Positions 37,661 through 46,133 of a stretch of 64,000 nt of DNA are shown here, in pieces (within the stretch, counting starts at the first letter, position 1; each line of letters begins with the position of its first letter). Made by a program: the position numbers and the translations under genes. The stretch is from Daejeonia sp002484105 (GTDB lineage Bacteria > Bacteroidota > Bacteroidia > Flavobacteriales > Weeksellaceae): contig NZ_CP195105.1 of assembly GCF_051175565.1 (NCBI RefSeq), positions 2,666,001-2,730,000 of the forward strand, read 5' to 3'. Below the pieces are notes generated by a model that saw nothing but the letters and a program-made list of their open reading frames with translations, searched no databases and was not told the origin of the DNA.

Positions 37661-38011
37661 CTATTCAATGCTTTCCAGATATTTTTTGAGGATAATAGGA
37701 TGACAATGCTGCCTGTCCTTTGCTGCATAAACCAGCGTAACTTTTTCCTGATTTTTCAACCTTTCCAGAAAAGCTCTTCCAAGTCCGTTGTCCTGAAGTT
37801 CTTTCCAGTACTTTTCCGCAAATTCCTCCCATAATTCGGGATCATGATGAAACCATTTACGAAGCATTGCAGAAGGCGCCAGATCCTTGTCCCATTCCGC
37901 AAGGGCAGCTGCTTCCTTCGATATGCCGCGCGGCCATATCCTGTCCACCAGAACACGGTAACCGTCCTCGGGAACGGCTTTTTCGTATACACGTTTTAAG
38001 GCAATTTCCAT
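37661..38011 (-). CDS. DUF488 family protein
   Basis: This 116-residue cytoplasmic protein matches DUF488: KRVYEKAVPEDGYRVLVDRIWPRG at the start, WHHDPELWEEF-like centre (FHHDPELWEEFAEKY) and VTLVYAAKDRQHCHPIILKKYL at the end. The conserved arginine and histidine residues suggest a catalytic or metal role, but the family has no settled function. It sits between the hemerythrin-like and globin genes, so a link with NO or O2 stress is inferred from position only. Confidence 0.88.
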   Translation of the reverse strand: MEIALKRVYEKAVPEDGYRVLVDRIWPRGISKEAAALAEWDKDLAPSAMLRKWFHHDPELWEEFAEKYWKELQDNGLGRAFLERLKNQEKVTLVYAAKDRQHCHPIILKKYLESIE

Positions 38012-38031
38012 AATGATATTTTTTTCACATT

Positions 38032-38484
38032 TTATTTCCAGAACTGATCAGGATAATCCTCATCTTTAACCGGGACAGACTTTTTCAGTTTTTCGCCGAT
38101 TTCCGACAACTGCGCTTTGCTTAAAGCAGATTCATACGCCGGGAATACCGTTCTTTCCTCAAAACGGATGTGGCGCTGCAATGCATCCGCAAAATCCAGC
38201 AAAAGCTGCGAATCGTCCGACTGATGAATACGGCTGAAAATGCGGGCAATATCCTGATGTTCTTTTTCCATGAGCATACGCAATGCTTGATCATCCAGTT
38301 CCGGCAAAACCATTTCTTCTGTTTCAAAATGGCGGAGAAGATGCTGCTTCCAGAAATAGCCAATGTATTGCCTGATTCTTTCATAAGGCACATTTTTCCG
38401 CACGCCTTCCCTCACCTTCCAGCAGCAGAGCAAAGCATAGTGATGTTCGTGAGACAGAGGGATCAGATGTATGTTTCTTTTCAT
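38032..38484 (-). CDS. Hemerythrin HHE-domain protein
   Basis: This 150-residue helical protein carries the HHE cation-binding pattern: SHEHHYAL, then HLLRHFETEE, KEHQDI and HIRFEERTVFP. These His/Glu residues would bind a di-iron centre. It should sense or scavenge O2, NO or iron in the cytoplasm. It is 55 bases downstream of the RIC gene in the same operon. Confidence 0.88.
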   Translation of the reverse strand: MKRNIHLIPLSHEHHYALLCCWKVREGVRKNVPYERIRQYIGYFWKQHLLRHFETEEMVLPELDDQALRMLMEKEHQDIARIFSRIHQSDDSQLLLDFADALQRHIRFEERTVFPAYESALSKAQLSEIGEKLKKSVPVKDEDYPDQFWK

Positions 38485-38539
38485 TCCAGTTTTATTATCT
38501 GTATTACACTGAAGTATTCTGGCAGAGGTTTAAAAATAG

Positions 38540-39274
38540 TCAACTTTTTTGATATTCCTGCGCAAATTCTTTTTCCATCCGGATGGATTTTGGAAAAAGG
38601 ATATTGTTTTCCAGATGAATATGTCTGTGAAGGTCGTTTTCAAATTCTTCAAGCATTGCAAATGTTACACGATATGTATTGCAGGCATCTGCCGGCGGGG
38701 TATAATTGCCGGTAAGTTCTGCAATTTTCTGCAGACGCTCGCCTTCGACGGAATGCTCATGCATCATCATGCTGACAGGATTTTCTATGGTTCCGAAATT
38801 CGGTTGCTGCAGAACGTCACCGTCCCTCCTGGCTTTCACCATATTCCTGATGAACGGGAAAAGCACTCGTTCTTCTTTTCTCAGATGTTCCTCAAGATCC
38901 TGTGCAGAAGCTTCAAAAAGCGCTTTTATTTCCAAAAGTTCTGGATGCCGTACGCCGTGTACCTTGCAGAGTTTTTCCAGAAATGCACGGATGACGGGGC
39001 TTTTTTCATCTACATAGCGGTGGTGTGTCTTTTCAATGTAATCGGCAAGCAAATCCAGCGGCCATGAAGCAAAATCTACAGCCTCACCGCCACTTTCGGG
39101 GAGGTTCAGGATTTCTTTATATACAGTTTCTGCATCTGTATTTTTGGCTTTGCATGCTTCTTCTACGGTTCTTCCGCCTTTGCAGCAAAAATCAATGCCA
39201 TATTTTTTGAACACCGCAGCGGTTCTGAAATCTTCTGCCACAATGGCGCCGATCGTATCTGTTCTGATATCCAT
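38540..39274 (-). CDS. ric: RIC/ScdA iron-sulfur cluster repair di-iron protein
   Basis: This 244-residue protein has the ScdA N-terminal domain with the hallmark Cys pair (GIDFCCKGGRTVEEAC, C30-C31), then a hemerythrin-like di-iron domain with THHRYV, LEEHLRKEERVLFP, MHEHSVEGERL and LHRHIHLENNILFP. Such proteins repair Fe-S clusters damaged by NO or peroxide. It directly follows the Rrf2 regulator gene (41-base gap), the classic pairing for NO-responsive control. Confidence 0.93.
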   Translation of the reverse strand: MDIRTDTIGAIVAEDFRTAAVFKKYGIDFCCKGGRTVEEACKAKNTDAETVYKEILNLPESGGEAVDFASWPLDLLADYIEKTHHRYVDEKSPVIRAFLEKLCKVHGVRHPELLEIKALFEASAQDLEEHLRKEERVLFPFIRNMVKARRDGDVLQQPNFGTIENPVSMMMHEHSVEGERLQKIAELTGNYTPPADACNTYRVTFAMLEEFENDLHRHIHLENNILFPKSIRMEKEFAQEYQKS

Positions 39275-39315
39275 AATATAATACTTTTTTGTCTTTTATT
39301 ATTGTAAAAAATTTT

Positions 39316-39747
39316 TCAGTGTCTCAGAAAAGTCAAATGTAGATCCAGACTTTCGGTAAACATTTCTATTTTAGACGTTTCCAGCATATTTTTGATTTGG
39401 TTTCTGATGGTTTTAAATTCATTGTGCAGCGGACATGGCTGCTGTTCCGAACATTGTTTCAGTCCCAGTCCGCAACCTGTAAAAAGCTGATCTCCATCCA
39501 CCTCCCTCACTATATCGGCAAGAGAAATCCCGAGTTGCTTCTGTTCCATATAAAATCCTCCGTTGGGACCTTTCGCCGATTGCACAAAATCTTTCCTGCC
39601 AAGTTCCTGAAGAATTTTAGCAATAAAATATTCTGAAGAATCAATACCTGCAGCAATTTCCCGGATTCCCACCCTGCTTCCGTCCCGGGATTTCCGGGCA
39701 ATAAAAATAAGGGCTCTGAGGGCATATTCACAGGTTTTAGAGAACAT
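39316..39747 (-). CDS. Rrf2-family iron-sulfur regulator
   Basis: The frame is open to 39807, but the ATG at 39747 starts the standard Rrf2 sequence MFSKTCEYALRALIFIA and is preferred (143 residues). The winged helix (IREIAAGIDSSEYFIAKILQEL, then GPNGGFYM) is followed by three cysteines in GCGLGLKQCSEQQPC, the usual cluster-binding arrangement of Rrf2 sensors such as NsrR and IscR. It leads the RIC-hemerythrin-DUF488-globin operon and most likely represses it until the cluster is damaged by NO or oxidants. Confidence 0.92.
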   Translation of the reverse strand: MFSKTCEYALRALIFIARKSRDGSRVGIREIAAGIDSSEYFIAKILQELGRKDFVQSAKGPNGGFYMEQKQLGISLADIVREVDGDQLFTGCGLGLKQCSEQQPCPLHNEFKTIRNQIKNMLETSKIEMFTESLDLHLTFLRH

Positions 39748-39776
39748 GAATGTGGATTTTCGTTTTGTTAACAATA

Positions 39777-39824
39777 CAAAGATACAGAGAAAAATCAAAT
39801 AAAACACTTTTTTATCTTTTATTT
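39777..39824 (-). promoter_or_regulatory. Promoter of the Rrf2 operon with inverted repeat
   Basis: On the minus strand TATCTTTG (39777-39784) is a perfect -7 box 29 bases upstream of the chosen start codon. Upstream, AAATAAAA (39797-39804) and TTTTATTT (39817-39824) form an inverted repeat with a 12-base spacer, where autoregulation by Rrf2 could occur. The repeat is AT-rich and may be fortuitous. Confidence 0.45.
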
Positions 39825-39936
39825 AAACAGAATACATATCAATATAAAATATAAGGCGGACTAACCGTATCAAAAAAGCCTGCTGAGGAGGATTTTAATC
39901 CTTTTACAGTACCTTAGCGCAAATTATCAAAGCGGC

Positions 39937-41015
39937 ATGCTGATCTTTACCCTTATTTTGTCTTGTCTGCTGATCCTCGTCAGCATTCTCCCTTTTGTCC
40001 GTCACCAGCACTGGATATTTCGCGCTGCAGAATTTTTCAGGCTGCAGCTGATTCCCATTCAGCTTGCTGCTTTCGTACTGGGTTTTGTTTATTTTGATTT
40101 TTCGTGGTATTATATACTGATACAGTGTTTGCAGGCAACTCTTATTTTCTTTAACGGATATATTCTTGTCCGGTATACAAAGTTCTGGAAAACGCCTGTT
40201 TCGGATACTTCGGAGCAACATTCCAGAGAAATCAGGATTATTGCCAGCAATGTTTATCAGTTTAATACGGAATATCACCGTCTGACAGAACTGGTCCAAC
40301 GGGAGCAGCCGGATATTTTCATGACCATGGAGAGCAATAGCGACTGGGAAAAAGCATTACGCGTACTGGAAAAGGATTATCCGAATACAGAAAAGGTGAC
40401 TCTCGAAAACACATACGGCATGCACCTCTACACAAGACTGAAAATCAATAACATCCAGACTCACTACTTTGTTGCAGATGACCTCCCGAGTATTGAAGCT
40501 GAACTGGAAACGGAAGATGGATACCGTTTTGTCTTTTTCGGCGTACATCCGCCACCGCCAAGTCCAACCGAAGAAAGCAATTCGCGTGAAAGAGATGGCG
40601 ATCTGCTGTCGGTAGCAAAGAGAATACGCCAACTCACACTTCCTGTTGTGGTAAGCGGGGATTTCAACAATGTGGCCTGGGCAAAATCTTCAAGGCTTTT
40701 CAGGAAAACGAGTGAGCTGATCGATGCCAGAATCGGGCGCGGTATTATCTCTACTTTTCATGCAAAATACTGGTTTTTCCGGGTTCCGCTGGATTGCTTT
40801 TCCACAGTCCGGATATTTTTATAGACCGCCTTTTCACATATCCCAGTATAGGGTCGGATCATTTTCCGATAGGATGCAGCTTCCATATCGCGCCCCATGA
40901 CACCACGCAAAAGGAGCAGGTGAAAACACTGGAACCCGGCGAAATGAAGGAAGTAGACGACATGATTGAGGACGGCAAAAATGAAGAAAGCGACAACAGA
41001 AAACCTGCAGACTGA
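39937..41015 (+). pseudogene. Membrane endonuclease/exonuclease/phosphatase-family gene with frameshift
   Basis: The N-terminal part has two or three membrane helices (about residues 1-80), then an endonuclease/exonuclease/phosphatase fold with IIASNVYQFN, QPDIFMTMESNSDW and VVSGDFNNVAW. The original frame ends at 40824 (295 codons). The expected tail, including the SDHFPIG motif with the catalytic histidine, continues in the -1 frame from about 40797 to 41015. Restoring one base near GCTTTTCC (40796-40803) joins PLDC to LFHSPDIFIDRL and GSDHFPIG. Either a real single-base deletion removes the active-site tail, or it is a sequencing error. The gene ends 3 bases from the convergent oxidoreductase gene. 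Confidence 0.75.
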
Positions 41016-41018
41016 ATT

Positions 41019-42224
41019 TTAACGTCCAAACCGGAACCACTGGCTTAGCGGGTGTTCTTTTCCTTTCAGCCAGTCCGACATCATCGACATTCCCGTAACC
41101 GAAAATGTAATACCGTTCCCGCCAAATCCCAACACAAAATAACTGTTCGGAAATTTTTTGTGTGTGCCGATATATGGCAATCCGTCTTGGGTTTCGCCGA
41201 AAGTTCCGGCCCATCCAAAATCAGGGTAAAAACGCTCCGACGGGATATATTTCCCGAAAGCTTTCAAAAGCTTTATCTCTTTTTTCCCAACAAGAGCATC
41301 CCTTTTCTGCGGATCCCGAAATTCCTCATCCTCACCGCCTACGAGCATTCTGCCATCATCTGTGGTTCGCATATAGAGATACGGATCTGCGGTATTCCAA
41401 ATCAGTATATCTTTATATTTCCGCGAAAGCTCAGGCGAAACCTCCGATGCCACAGCATATGTACTGATCAGATCCACAAATTTTTCCGGAATCATCACAG
41501 CGCTTTCATATCCCACGCAGTACACCACTTTTTTGGCCTTAATTTTTGCACCGGTACTTAAGATAACCTCATTACTCCGTTTTTTATGAACCACTTGTGT
41601 CAGTTCTGTTTTATCGTAAACTTCAAGACCTTTTTTCGCACAAAAATCAAGAATTTCATGTACCAGGCGGAAGGCATCTGCACTTGCTCCCTGAGCGGAA
41701 AGGATTCCGCCAAAGGTCTTTTGGATTCCGTACCGGGAAGCAATCTGCTTTTCTGTCAGCCATTTTACATCAAAACCTGCTTTTTTCCGTGCCTGAAATT
41801 CCTTTTCGAGTCCCGGCACATCTTTTTTAAAAGCAGCGAAATACAAGGATTTCTTCTTTTTGAAACCTGCTTTTGACTTCACTTCCACGGCAATACGCCC
41901 CAGCTGGTCAATAGCTTCAGAGCACGCATGGTAACTTGCTGCAGCCCCCTTCTCTCCAATCATTCCGGTAAGTTTATGCAAAGGAGTATCAATTTCGTAC
42001 TGCAACATGGACGTGGTAGCCGACGAACTTCCGTTGGCAATTTCCCTTTTGTCGATCAGCAGAGTACTGTAACCGTCTTTAATGCTTTGGAACGCTGCAA
42101 GACTTCCGGTAATGCCGCCTCCAACCACCAAAACATCGCAGGTTTTGTCTTCATGAAGGGAATTGTAAGACGTGATAATACCGTTCTTCATCAGCCAGAA
42201 TGGCTCATTGGATTTCAAATTCAT
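41019..42224 (-). CDS. FAD-dependent oxidoreductase (DAO family)
   Basis: This 401-residue protein has the Rossmann FAD-binding motif VLVVGGGITGSLAA near residue 32, the VYCVGYESA motif in the middle and a C-terminal DAO segment with FGWAGTFGETQDGLPYIG and YFVLGFGGNGITFSV. It belongs to the glycine/D-amino-acid or gamma-glutamylputrescine oxidase-like group; there is no C-terminal Rieske domain. The substrate is unknown, probably an amine or amino acid in the cytoplasm. It follows the radical-SAM pair on the same strand with a 47-base gap. Confidence 0.85.
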   Translation of the reverse strand: MNLKSNEPFWLMKNGIITSYNSLHEDKTCDVLVVGGGITGSLAAFQSIKDGYSTLLIDKREIANGSSSATTSMLQYEIDTPLHKLTGMIGEKGAAASYHACSEAIDQLGRIAVEVKSKAGFKKKKSLYFAAFKKDVPGLEKEFQARKKAGFDVKWLTEKQIASRYGIQKTFGGILSAQGASADAFRLVHEILDFCAKKGLEVYDKTELTQVVHKKRSNEVILSTGAKIKAKKVVYCVGYESAVMIPEKFVDLISTYAVASEVSPELSRKYKDILIWNTADPYLYMRTTDDGRMLVGGEDEEFRDPQKRDALVGKKEIKLLKAFGKYIPSERFYPDFGWAGTFGETQDGLPYIGTHKKFPNSYFVLGFGGNGITFSVTGMSMMSDWLKGKEHPLSQWFRFGR

Positions 42225-42271
42225 ATCCGTGTTTTTAATGTTGAATTTAAAGATACTGAATTCCGTCCGGA

Positions 42272-43036
42272 CTATTCCCTTTTTTCTGGAAGATATTTCC
42301 AGTAACGTCTGGGCAGATACTGAAGATGGAGTTTCATATTTCGGCGTGCTTCGATATTGGTACTTTTAAAATACTGTTTCCAAAGTTGCTGAAAATGTTC
42401 ATCCTCTTCATCCAGTGTTATGGAAGAAGCTGCAGTTAATGCGTTTTTTTCTACGGGAGAGAGCCTTACTTCAGCCACTTCAGCCAAATTATAAAGAAGA
42501 CCATAATTCCGTTTTGTATCATAAATCAGCCATGGCTGATCTGCATACCGTTTCCGGAAAAAATCTGCAATCAGAGGCAGTACATTGAAGTCGGGATCTA
42601 CCATTGCATAAAACATTCCGTCACTGCTTTTCTTAAATCGTACGAAAGCCTTCATCCGGTGGCGTTCCCGACTTACTTTCTTCAACGTCTGAGAAAAATA
42701 CAGCACCTTCTCATTTCCGTAATTCATCAGGATATCTGTATTTTCTTCAAAAACCTGACATATGAGCTCAAAAGCAGCCTGTCGGGCCTTACTGTCTTCA
42801 GAAAGAAATACACGAAAAAAGTCTGCCGTCTCTCTTTGCGAAAGTTTTTTCCGCAGTCCCAGCAAAACTCTTTCAGCTTTTTCTTTTTGGCTGACAACAA
42901 CCAGGCTACCATCGAAAAAACTGGGTATATATTCATTTTCAACTACCGGGAATACCTGCTGATCGCGCCGTTCAAACCGTTCAAAAACACAGGTCAGAAA
43001 TCCGGCATAGGAGCCATCATAGAGATAATATATCAT
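42272..43036 (-). CDS. Radical-SAM partner protein (TIGR03915/DUF4130-like)
   Basis: This 254-residue protein begins with the family signature MIYYLYDGSYAGFLTCVFE and has the DUF4130-type segments RHRMKAFVRFK and AMVDPDFNVLPLIADFFRKRY, ending KYLPEKRE. The family is found next to a radical-SAM helix-hairpin-helix protein and in some species is fused to uracil-DNA glycosylase-type domains, hence the working label of DNA modification or repair. The start codon overlaps the stop of the upstream radical-SAM gene (TGATG), so the two are translationally coupled. Confidence 0.88.
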   Translation of the reverse strand: MIYYLYDGSYAGFLTCVFERFERRDQQVFPVVENEYIPSFFDGSLVVVSQKEKAERVLLGLRKKLSQRETADFFRVFLSEDSKARQAAFELICQVFEENTDILMNYGNEKVLYFSQTLKKVSRERHRMKAFVRFKKSSDGMFYAMVDPDFNVLPLIADFFRKRYADQPWLIYDTKRNYGLLYNLAEVAEVRLSPVEKNALTAASSITLDEEDEHFQQLWKQYFKSTNIEARRNMKLHLQYLPRRYWKYLPEKRE

Positions 43037-44292
43037 CAGAAAAGAGATAACTGTCCTTCGGGAACTGTAGATTTGTATTTACTTTTAGAATTTTTCAGGA
43101 TATTCCTTTTCACAGAAAGCATGGTGAGCTCCCCCATCGAAAAAGGAGTATCGGTACAGGTCATAAAATATCTTGCCCGATTGAAACTGATCCCCATTTT
43201 GCGCACCTGATATTCGTGCAGCTTCCCAAATTTGCGGGCTTGCAGGATTTTCATTGCCGACTGGCGGCCGATACCCGGTATTCGGATCATCTCTCTGTAG
43301 CCGGCGGTATTGATATCCACTGGAAAAAACTGCGGATTGCGCAATGCCCAGCTTAATTTCGGATCAATATCCATTTCAAGCTGCGTAAACGCCGGATTCA
43401 GGATTTCATCCAGGCTGAAATCATAGAAGCGCAACAGCCAATCGGTCTGATACAATCTGTTTTCACGGATCAGAGGAGGTTGGCTACCGATCTGGGGAAG
43501 ATGGGTATTTTCGTGATTAACAGGGATATATCCGCTGTAATACACCCGCTTCAGATGATAATCCCGGTAAAATTCATTGGCGACACTCATGATTTCGAAA
43601 TCCGATTCGGGCGTTGCACCTATTACCATTTGCGTGCTTTGTCCAGCAGGTACAAAAACGGGTTTTCGCTTGATAAGTTTTGAAGACTCCTGTAATTCCT
43701 GAATCTGATTTTGCACAAATGCCAGTGGTTTCCGTACAGAATCATGGTCTTTTTCAGGAGCCACCAGTTTCAGTCCTGCTTCTGTGGGCAACTCTAAATT
43801 GATACTCATACGGTCTACATACAATCCTGCTTCGCGTATCAGTTCTTCGCTCGCACCGGGAATGGTTTTCAGGTGAATATAGCCATGGTATTTCTCTTCT
43901 GTCCGTAGTTTCTTGACAATGCGCATCAACCTTTCCATCGTGTAGTCCGCATTTTTAAAAATTCCTGAACTCAGGAACAGCCCCTCAATAAAATTACGAC
44001 GGTAGAAATTCATGGTCAGCTTCACCACCTCATCTACGGTGAAGGCGGCTCTTTTTACATCGTTGCTACGGCGGCTTACGCAAAAAGCACAATCGTATAT
44101 GCAGTAATTTGTCAGAAGAATTTTCAGCAGAGAGACACATCTTCCGTCTTCGGTATAGGTATGGCAAATCCCCGACGCAGAAGCATCACCAATGCCACCT
44201 TTATTGCGACGGTTGCTACCACTGGAACTACAGCTTACATCATATTTGGCAGCATCGGCAAGTATCATCAGTTTCTCCTGAATACGATCCAT
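43036..44292 (-). CDS. Radical SAM protein with helix-hairpin-helix, putative DNA-acting (TIGR03916-like)
   Basis: The frame is open to 44370, but the ATG at 44292 gives the normal start MDRIQEKLMILADAAKYD; the product is 418 residues. The radical-SAM cluster motif is CIYDCAFC (C64, C68, C71). The barrel is followed by a C-terminal helix-hairpin-helix (DINTAGYREMIRIPGIGRQSA), which suggests nucleic-acid binding. The reaction has not been established for this family. It is coupled to the partner gene at 42272-43036, and the two genes together form a conserved unit. Confidence 0.9.
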   Translation of the reverse strand: MDRIQEKLMILADAAKYDVSCSSSGSNRRNKGGIGDASASGICHTYTEDGRCVSLLKILLTNYCIYDCAFCVSRRSNDVKRAAFTVDEVVKLTMNFYRRNFIEGLFLSSGIFKNADYTMERLMRIVKKLRTEEKYHGYIHLKTIPGASEELIREAGLYVDRMSINLELPTEAGLKLVAPEKDHDSVRKPLAFVQNQIQELQESSKLIKRKPVFVPAGQSTQMVIGATPESDFEIMSVANEFYRDYHLKRVYYSGYIPVNHENTHLPQIGSQPPLIRENRLYQTDWLLRFYDFSLDEILNPAFTQLEMDIDPKLSWALRNPQFFPVDINTAGYREMIRIPGIGRQSAMKILQARKFGKLHEYQVRKMGISFNRARYFMTCTDTPFSMGELTMLSVKRNILKNSKSKYKSTVPEGQLSLF

Positions 44293-44516
44293 AATGTTGT
44301 TTTGATTATTAAAATTCCAGTTAAAAAATAAAAAGTAAATATTCCACAAGAATATCGTGGTGGATGACAAAAATACATATTATGTACCTTCCTCCATCTG
44401 CAGGAAGATGTTAAACTTTCTTTTAACAAAATCTGTACAATGGCCTGCAAAATATCAGCATCCTACGATACGAGCCTGATGCCGCGATTTTAAAGAAAAA
44501 ACATGTACTGCAGATT

Positions 44517-44536
44517 TTTACCTACCTTTACCTACC
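44517..44536. repeat. Short direct repeat upstream of the GntR gene
   Basis: TTTACCTACC occurs twice in direct succession, 24 bases before the start of the regulator gene. It could be part of its promoter or an autoregulatory site, or chance. Confidence 0.35.
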
Positions 44537-44559
44537 GGATATTCTAAAAAAGCAACGGA

Positions 44560-45558
44560 ATGAAACTGATCCATATTGACAAGGAAAGTGCCGTCCCCAT
44601 TTACCAACAGATTACAGAAAGTATTGAAGAAGCCATTCTCAACAGAAAACTCTTCCGTAATGACCGGCTGCCATCAGTAAACAAAATCTGCATGGAGCAC
44701 CAGATCTCTCGTGACACGGTTTTCCTCGCCTACGAGCGGCTGAAGCAGAAAGGCATTGTAAAAGCCATCCCCGCAAAAGGCTATTATGTGCGCACAGAAG
44801 ATTTCAGCTACGACAAGCGCTATTTTGTACTTTTTGACGAACTGAATTCCTTCAAGGAAGATTTGCTGACAGGCTTTATGGAACCGCTAAGCAAAAAAGT
44901 GCAGGTGGACACGTTTTTTCATCACTTCAACCTTGGGATGTTCCGCAAACTGATACTGGACAATATCGGCAATTATTCCAAATACATCATCATGCCGGGA
45001 AATGTGGCGGGCGTGGAAGAATCCATTGCCAAACTCCCCGTTCAGGACGTGTATATCATCGATCAGATGCGCGATTCGCTGCGCCAGTATTCCGGAATAT
45101 ACCAGAATTTTGTCAAAGATATCTTCCATGCACTGGAATCGTCCCTGGAAATTCTGGAAAAATACAATGACTTTATACTGATCTTTCCCGGGCAGAAAGA
45201 ACCTGTAGATATGGTGAAGGGGTTCGGTAAATTCTGCTCTGTCTATCAGAAAAAACATCGCGTCATTCCTGATCTGAAAAATTTCCGTTTCAAAAAAGGC
45301 CAGATGTTCCTGATCCCAAACGACCGCCAGCTCGTGGAAACCGTGGAAAAATGCAAAGCCAGAGACCTGAAAATCGGTTCCGATATCGGTATTGTGTCTT
45401 ATAACGAAACACCGCTTAAGAAAGTGGTCGAAAACGGCATCACTACATTATCTACGGACTTTACAGCAATGGGAAGGCGTCTTGCACAGATGGTCCTGAA
45501 AGATGAAAAAAAACAGATTGAAAACCCCGCCAGACTCTACCTGAGAAGCTCCCTCTGA
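44560..45558 (+). CDS. GntR-type regulator with LacI-like effector domain
   Basis: This 332-residue protein has a GntR winged helix (AVPIYQQITESIEEAIL, LPSVNKICMEHQISRDTVFLAYERL, KGYYVR) followed by a periplasmic-binding-protein-like sensor (YIIMPGNVAGVEESI, VYIIDQMRD, DFILIFPGQ, IGIVSYNETPLKKV, TTLSTDFTAMGRRLAQMV). This architecture is common among Bacteroidota regulators of sugar catabolism. No sugar genes adjoin it here: it is divergent from the radical-SAM gene and convergent with the DUF202 gene, so its target is probably elsewhere. Confidence 0.88.
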   Translation: MKLIHIDKESAVPIYQQITESIEEAILNRKLFRNDRLPSVNKICMEHQISRDTVFLAYERLKQKGIVKAIPAKGYYVRTEDFSYDKRYFVLFDELNSFKEDLLTGFMEPLSKKVQVDTFFHHFNLGMFRKLILDNIGNYSKYIIMPGNVAGVEESIAKLPVQDVYIIDQMRDSLRQYSGIYQNFVKDIFHALESSLEILEKYNDFILIFPGQKEPVDMVKGFGKFCSVYQKKHRVIPDLKNFRFKKGQMFLIPNDRQLVETVEKCKARDLKIGSDIGIVSYNETPLKKVVENGITTLSTDFTAMGRRLAQMVLKDEKKQIENPARLYLRSSL

Positions 45559-45616
45559 GCCGCAATCTTCGTCCTGCCGTAATGATGGTTATCATTCAGA
45601 TTTTTCAAAACCGGCC

Positions 45617-45997
45617 TCACGATATGCTCTCCACAAGATACCATACCAGAAGGATACTGATGATCAGTATCCCGGTTGTCAGCACCGTCGTCATCGGACT
45701 TGAACTTGAATAATGGTCTGCCTCTATCTGCCTTTCGATGTTCTTGTAATTGAAAAATGCAAGCAGCGACACCAACGCACCCAGCACCACGAGCACCACC
45801 CCGATAATGCCGGAGTACCCTTTCTGTTGTATGGAGGTTTCGTGACCGAGCATCAGGGAAATCTGCCTGACAAAAAGCGAGAATTTCACCACCACAAACC
45901 CGAATCCCATAATCCCGATACTGGTGCGTATCCATGCCAGAAAGGTACGTTCGTTGGCCAGATGGTCGGTCGCCTTTCCCCCAGATTTTTTTTCCAT
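45617..45997 (-). CDS. DUF202 membrane protein
   Basis: This 126-residue protein has the DUF202/YidH opening HLANERTFLAWIRTSIGIMGFG and three predicted membrane segments, around residues 24-45, 63-85 and 102-122. The role of the family is unknown. It is divergent from the PatB gene, and the intervening 136 bases hold a good promoter toward patB. Confidence 0.85.
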   Translation of the reverse strand: MEKKSGGKATDHLANERTFLAWIRTSIGIMGFGFVVVKFSLFVRQISLMLGHETSIQQKGYSGIIGVVLVVLGALVSLLAFFNYKNIERQIEADHYSSSSPMTTVLTTGILIISILLVWYLVESIS

Positions 45998-46062
45998 ATC
46001 GATTTTTGTGCTAAATAAAGAATTTTTATTCGGATAAGAAAAGTAAAATAACAGGTATTTGC

Positions 46063-46093
46063 TTGCTCCGGAAAAGCATTTCCCATAGTTTTG
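46063..46093 (+). promoter_or_regulatory. Promoter of the patB gene
   Basis: TTG at 46063-46065 is separated by 20 bases from TAGTTTTG at 46086-46093, matching the Bacteroidota -33/-7 pattern (TTG, about 19-21 bases, TAnnTTTG). The start codon follows 40 bases after the -7 box. Confidence 0.65.
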
Positions 46094-46133
46094 TAGTGAG
46101 TTAATTCTTCACGCTATATCCCAGAACTGAATT

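Noticed and set aside
43036..44370. Earlier start codon for the radical-SAM gene at 44370
   Set aside because: The extra 26 residues are hydrophobic and unlike the family; MDRIQEKLMILADAAKYD is the common beginning.
45578..45606. Hairpin AATGAT/ATCATT followed by a few T residues after the GntR gene as a terminator
   Set aside because: The stem is only 6 bp, AT-rich, and the T-run is short; not distinct from chance.
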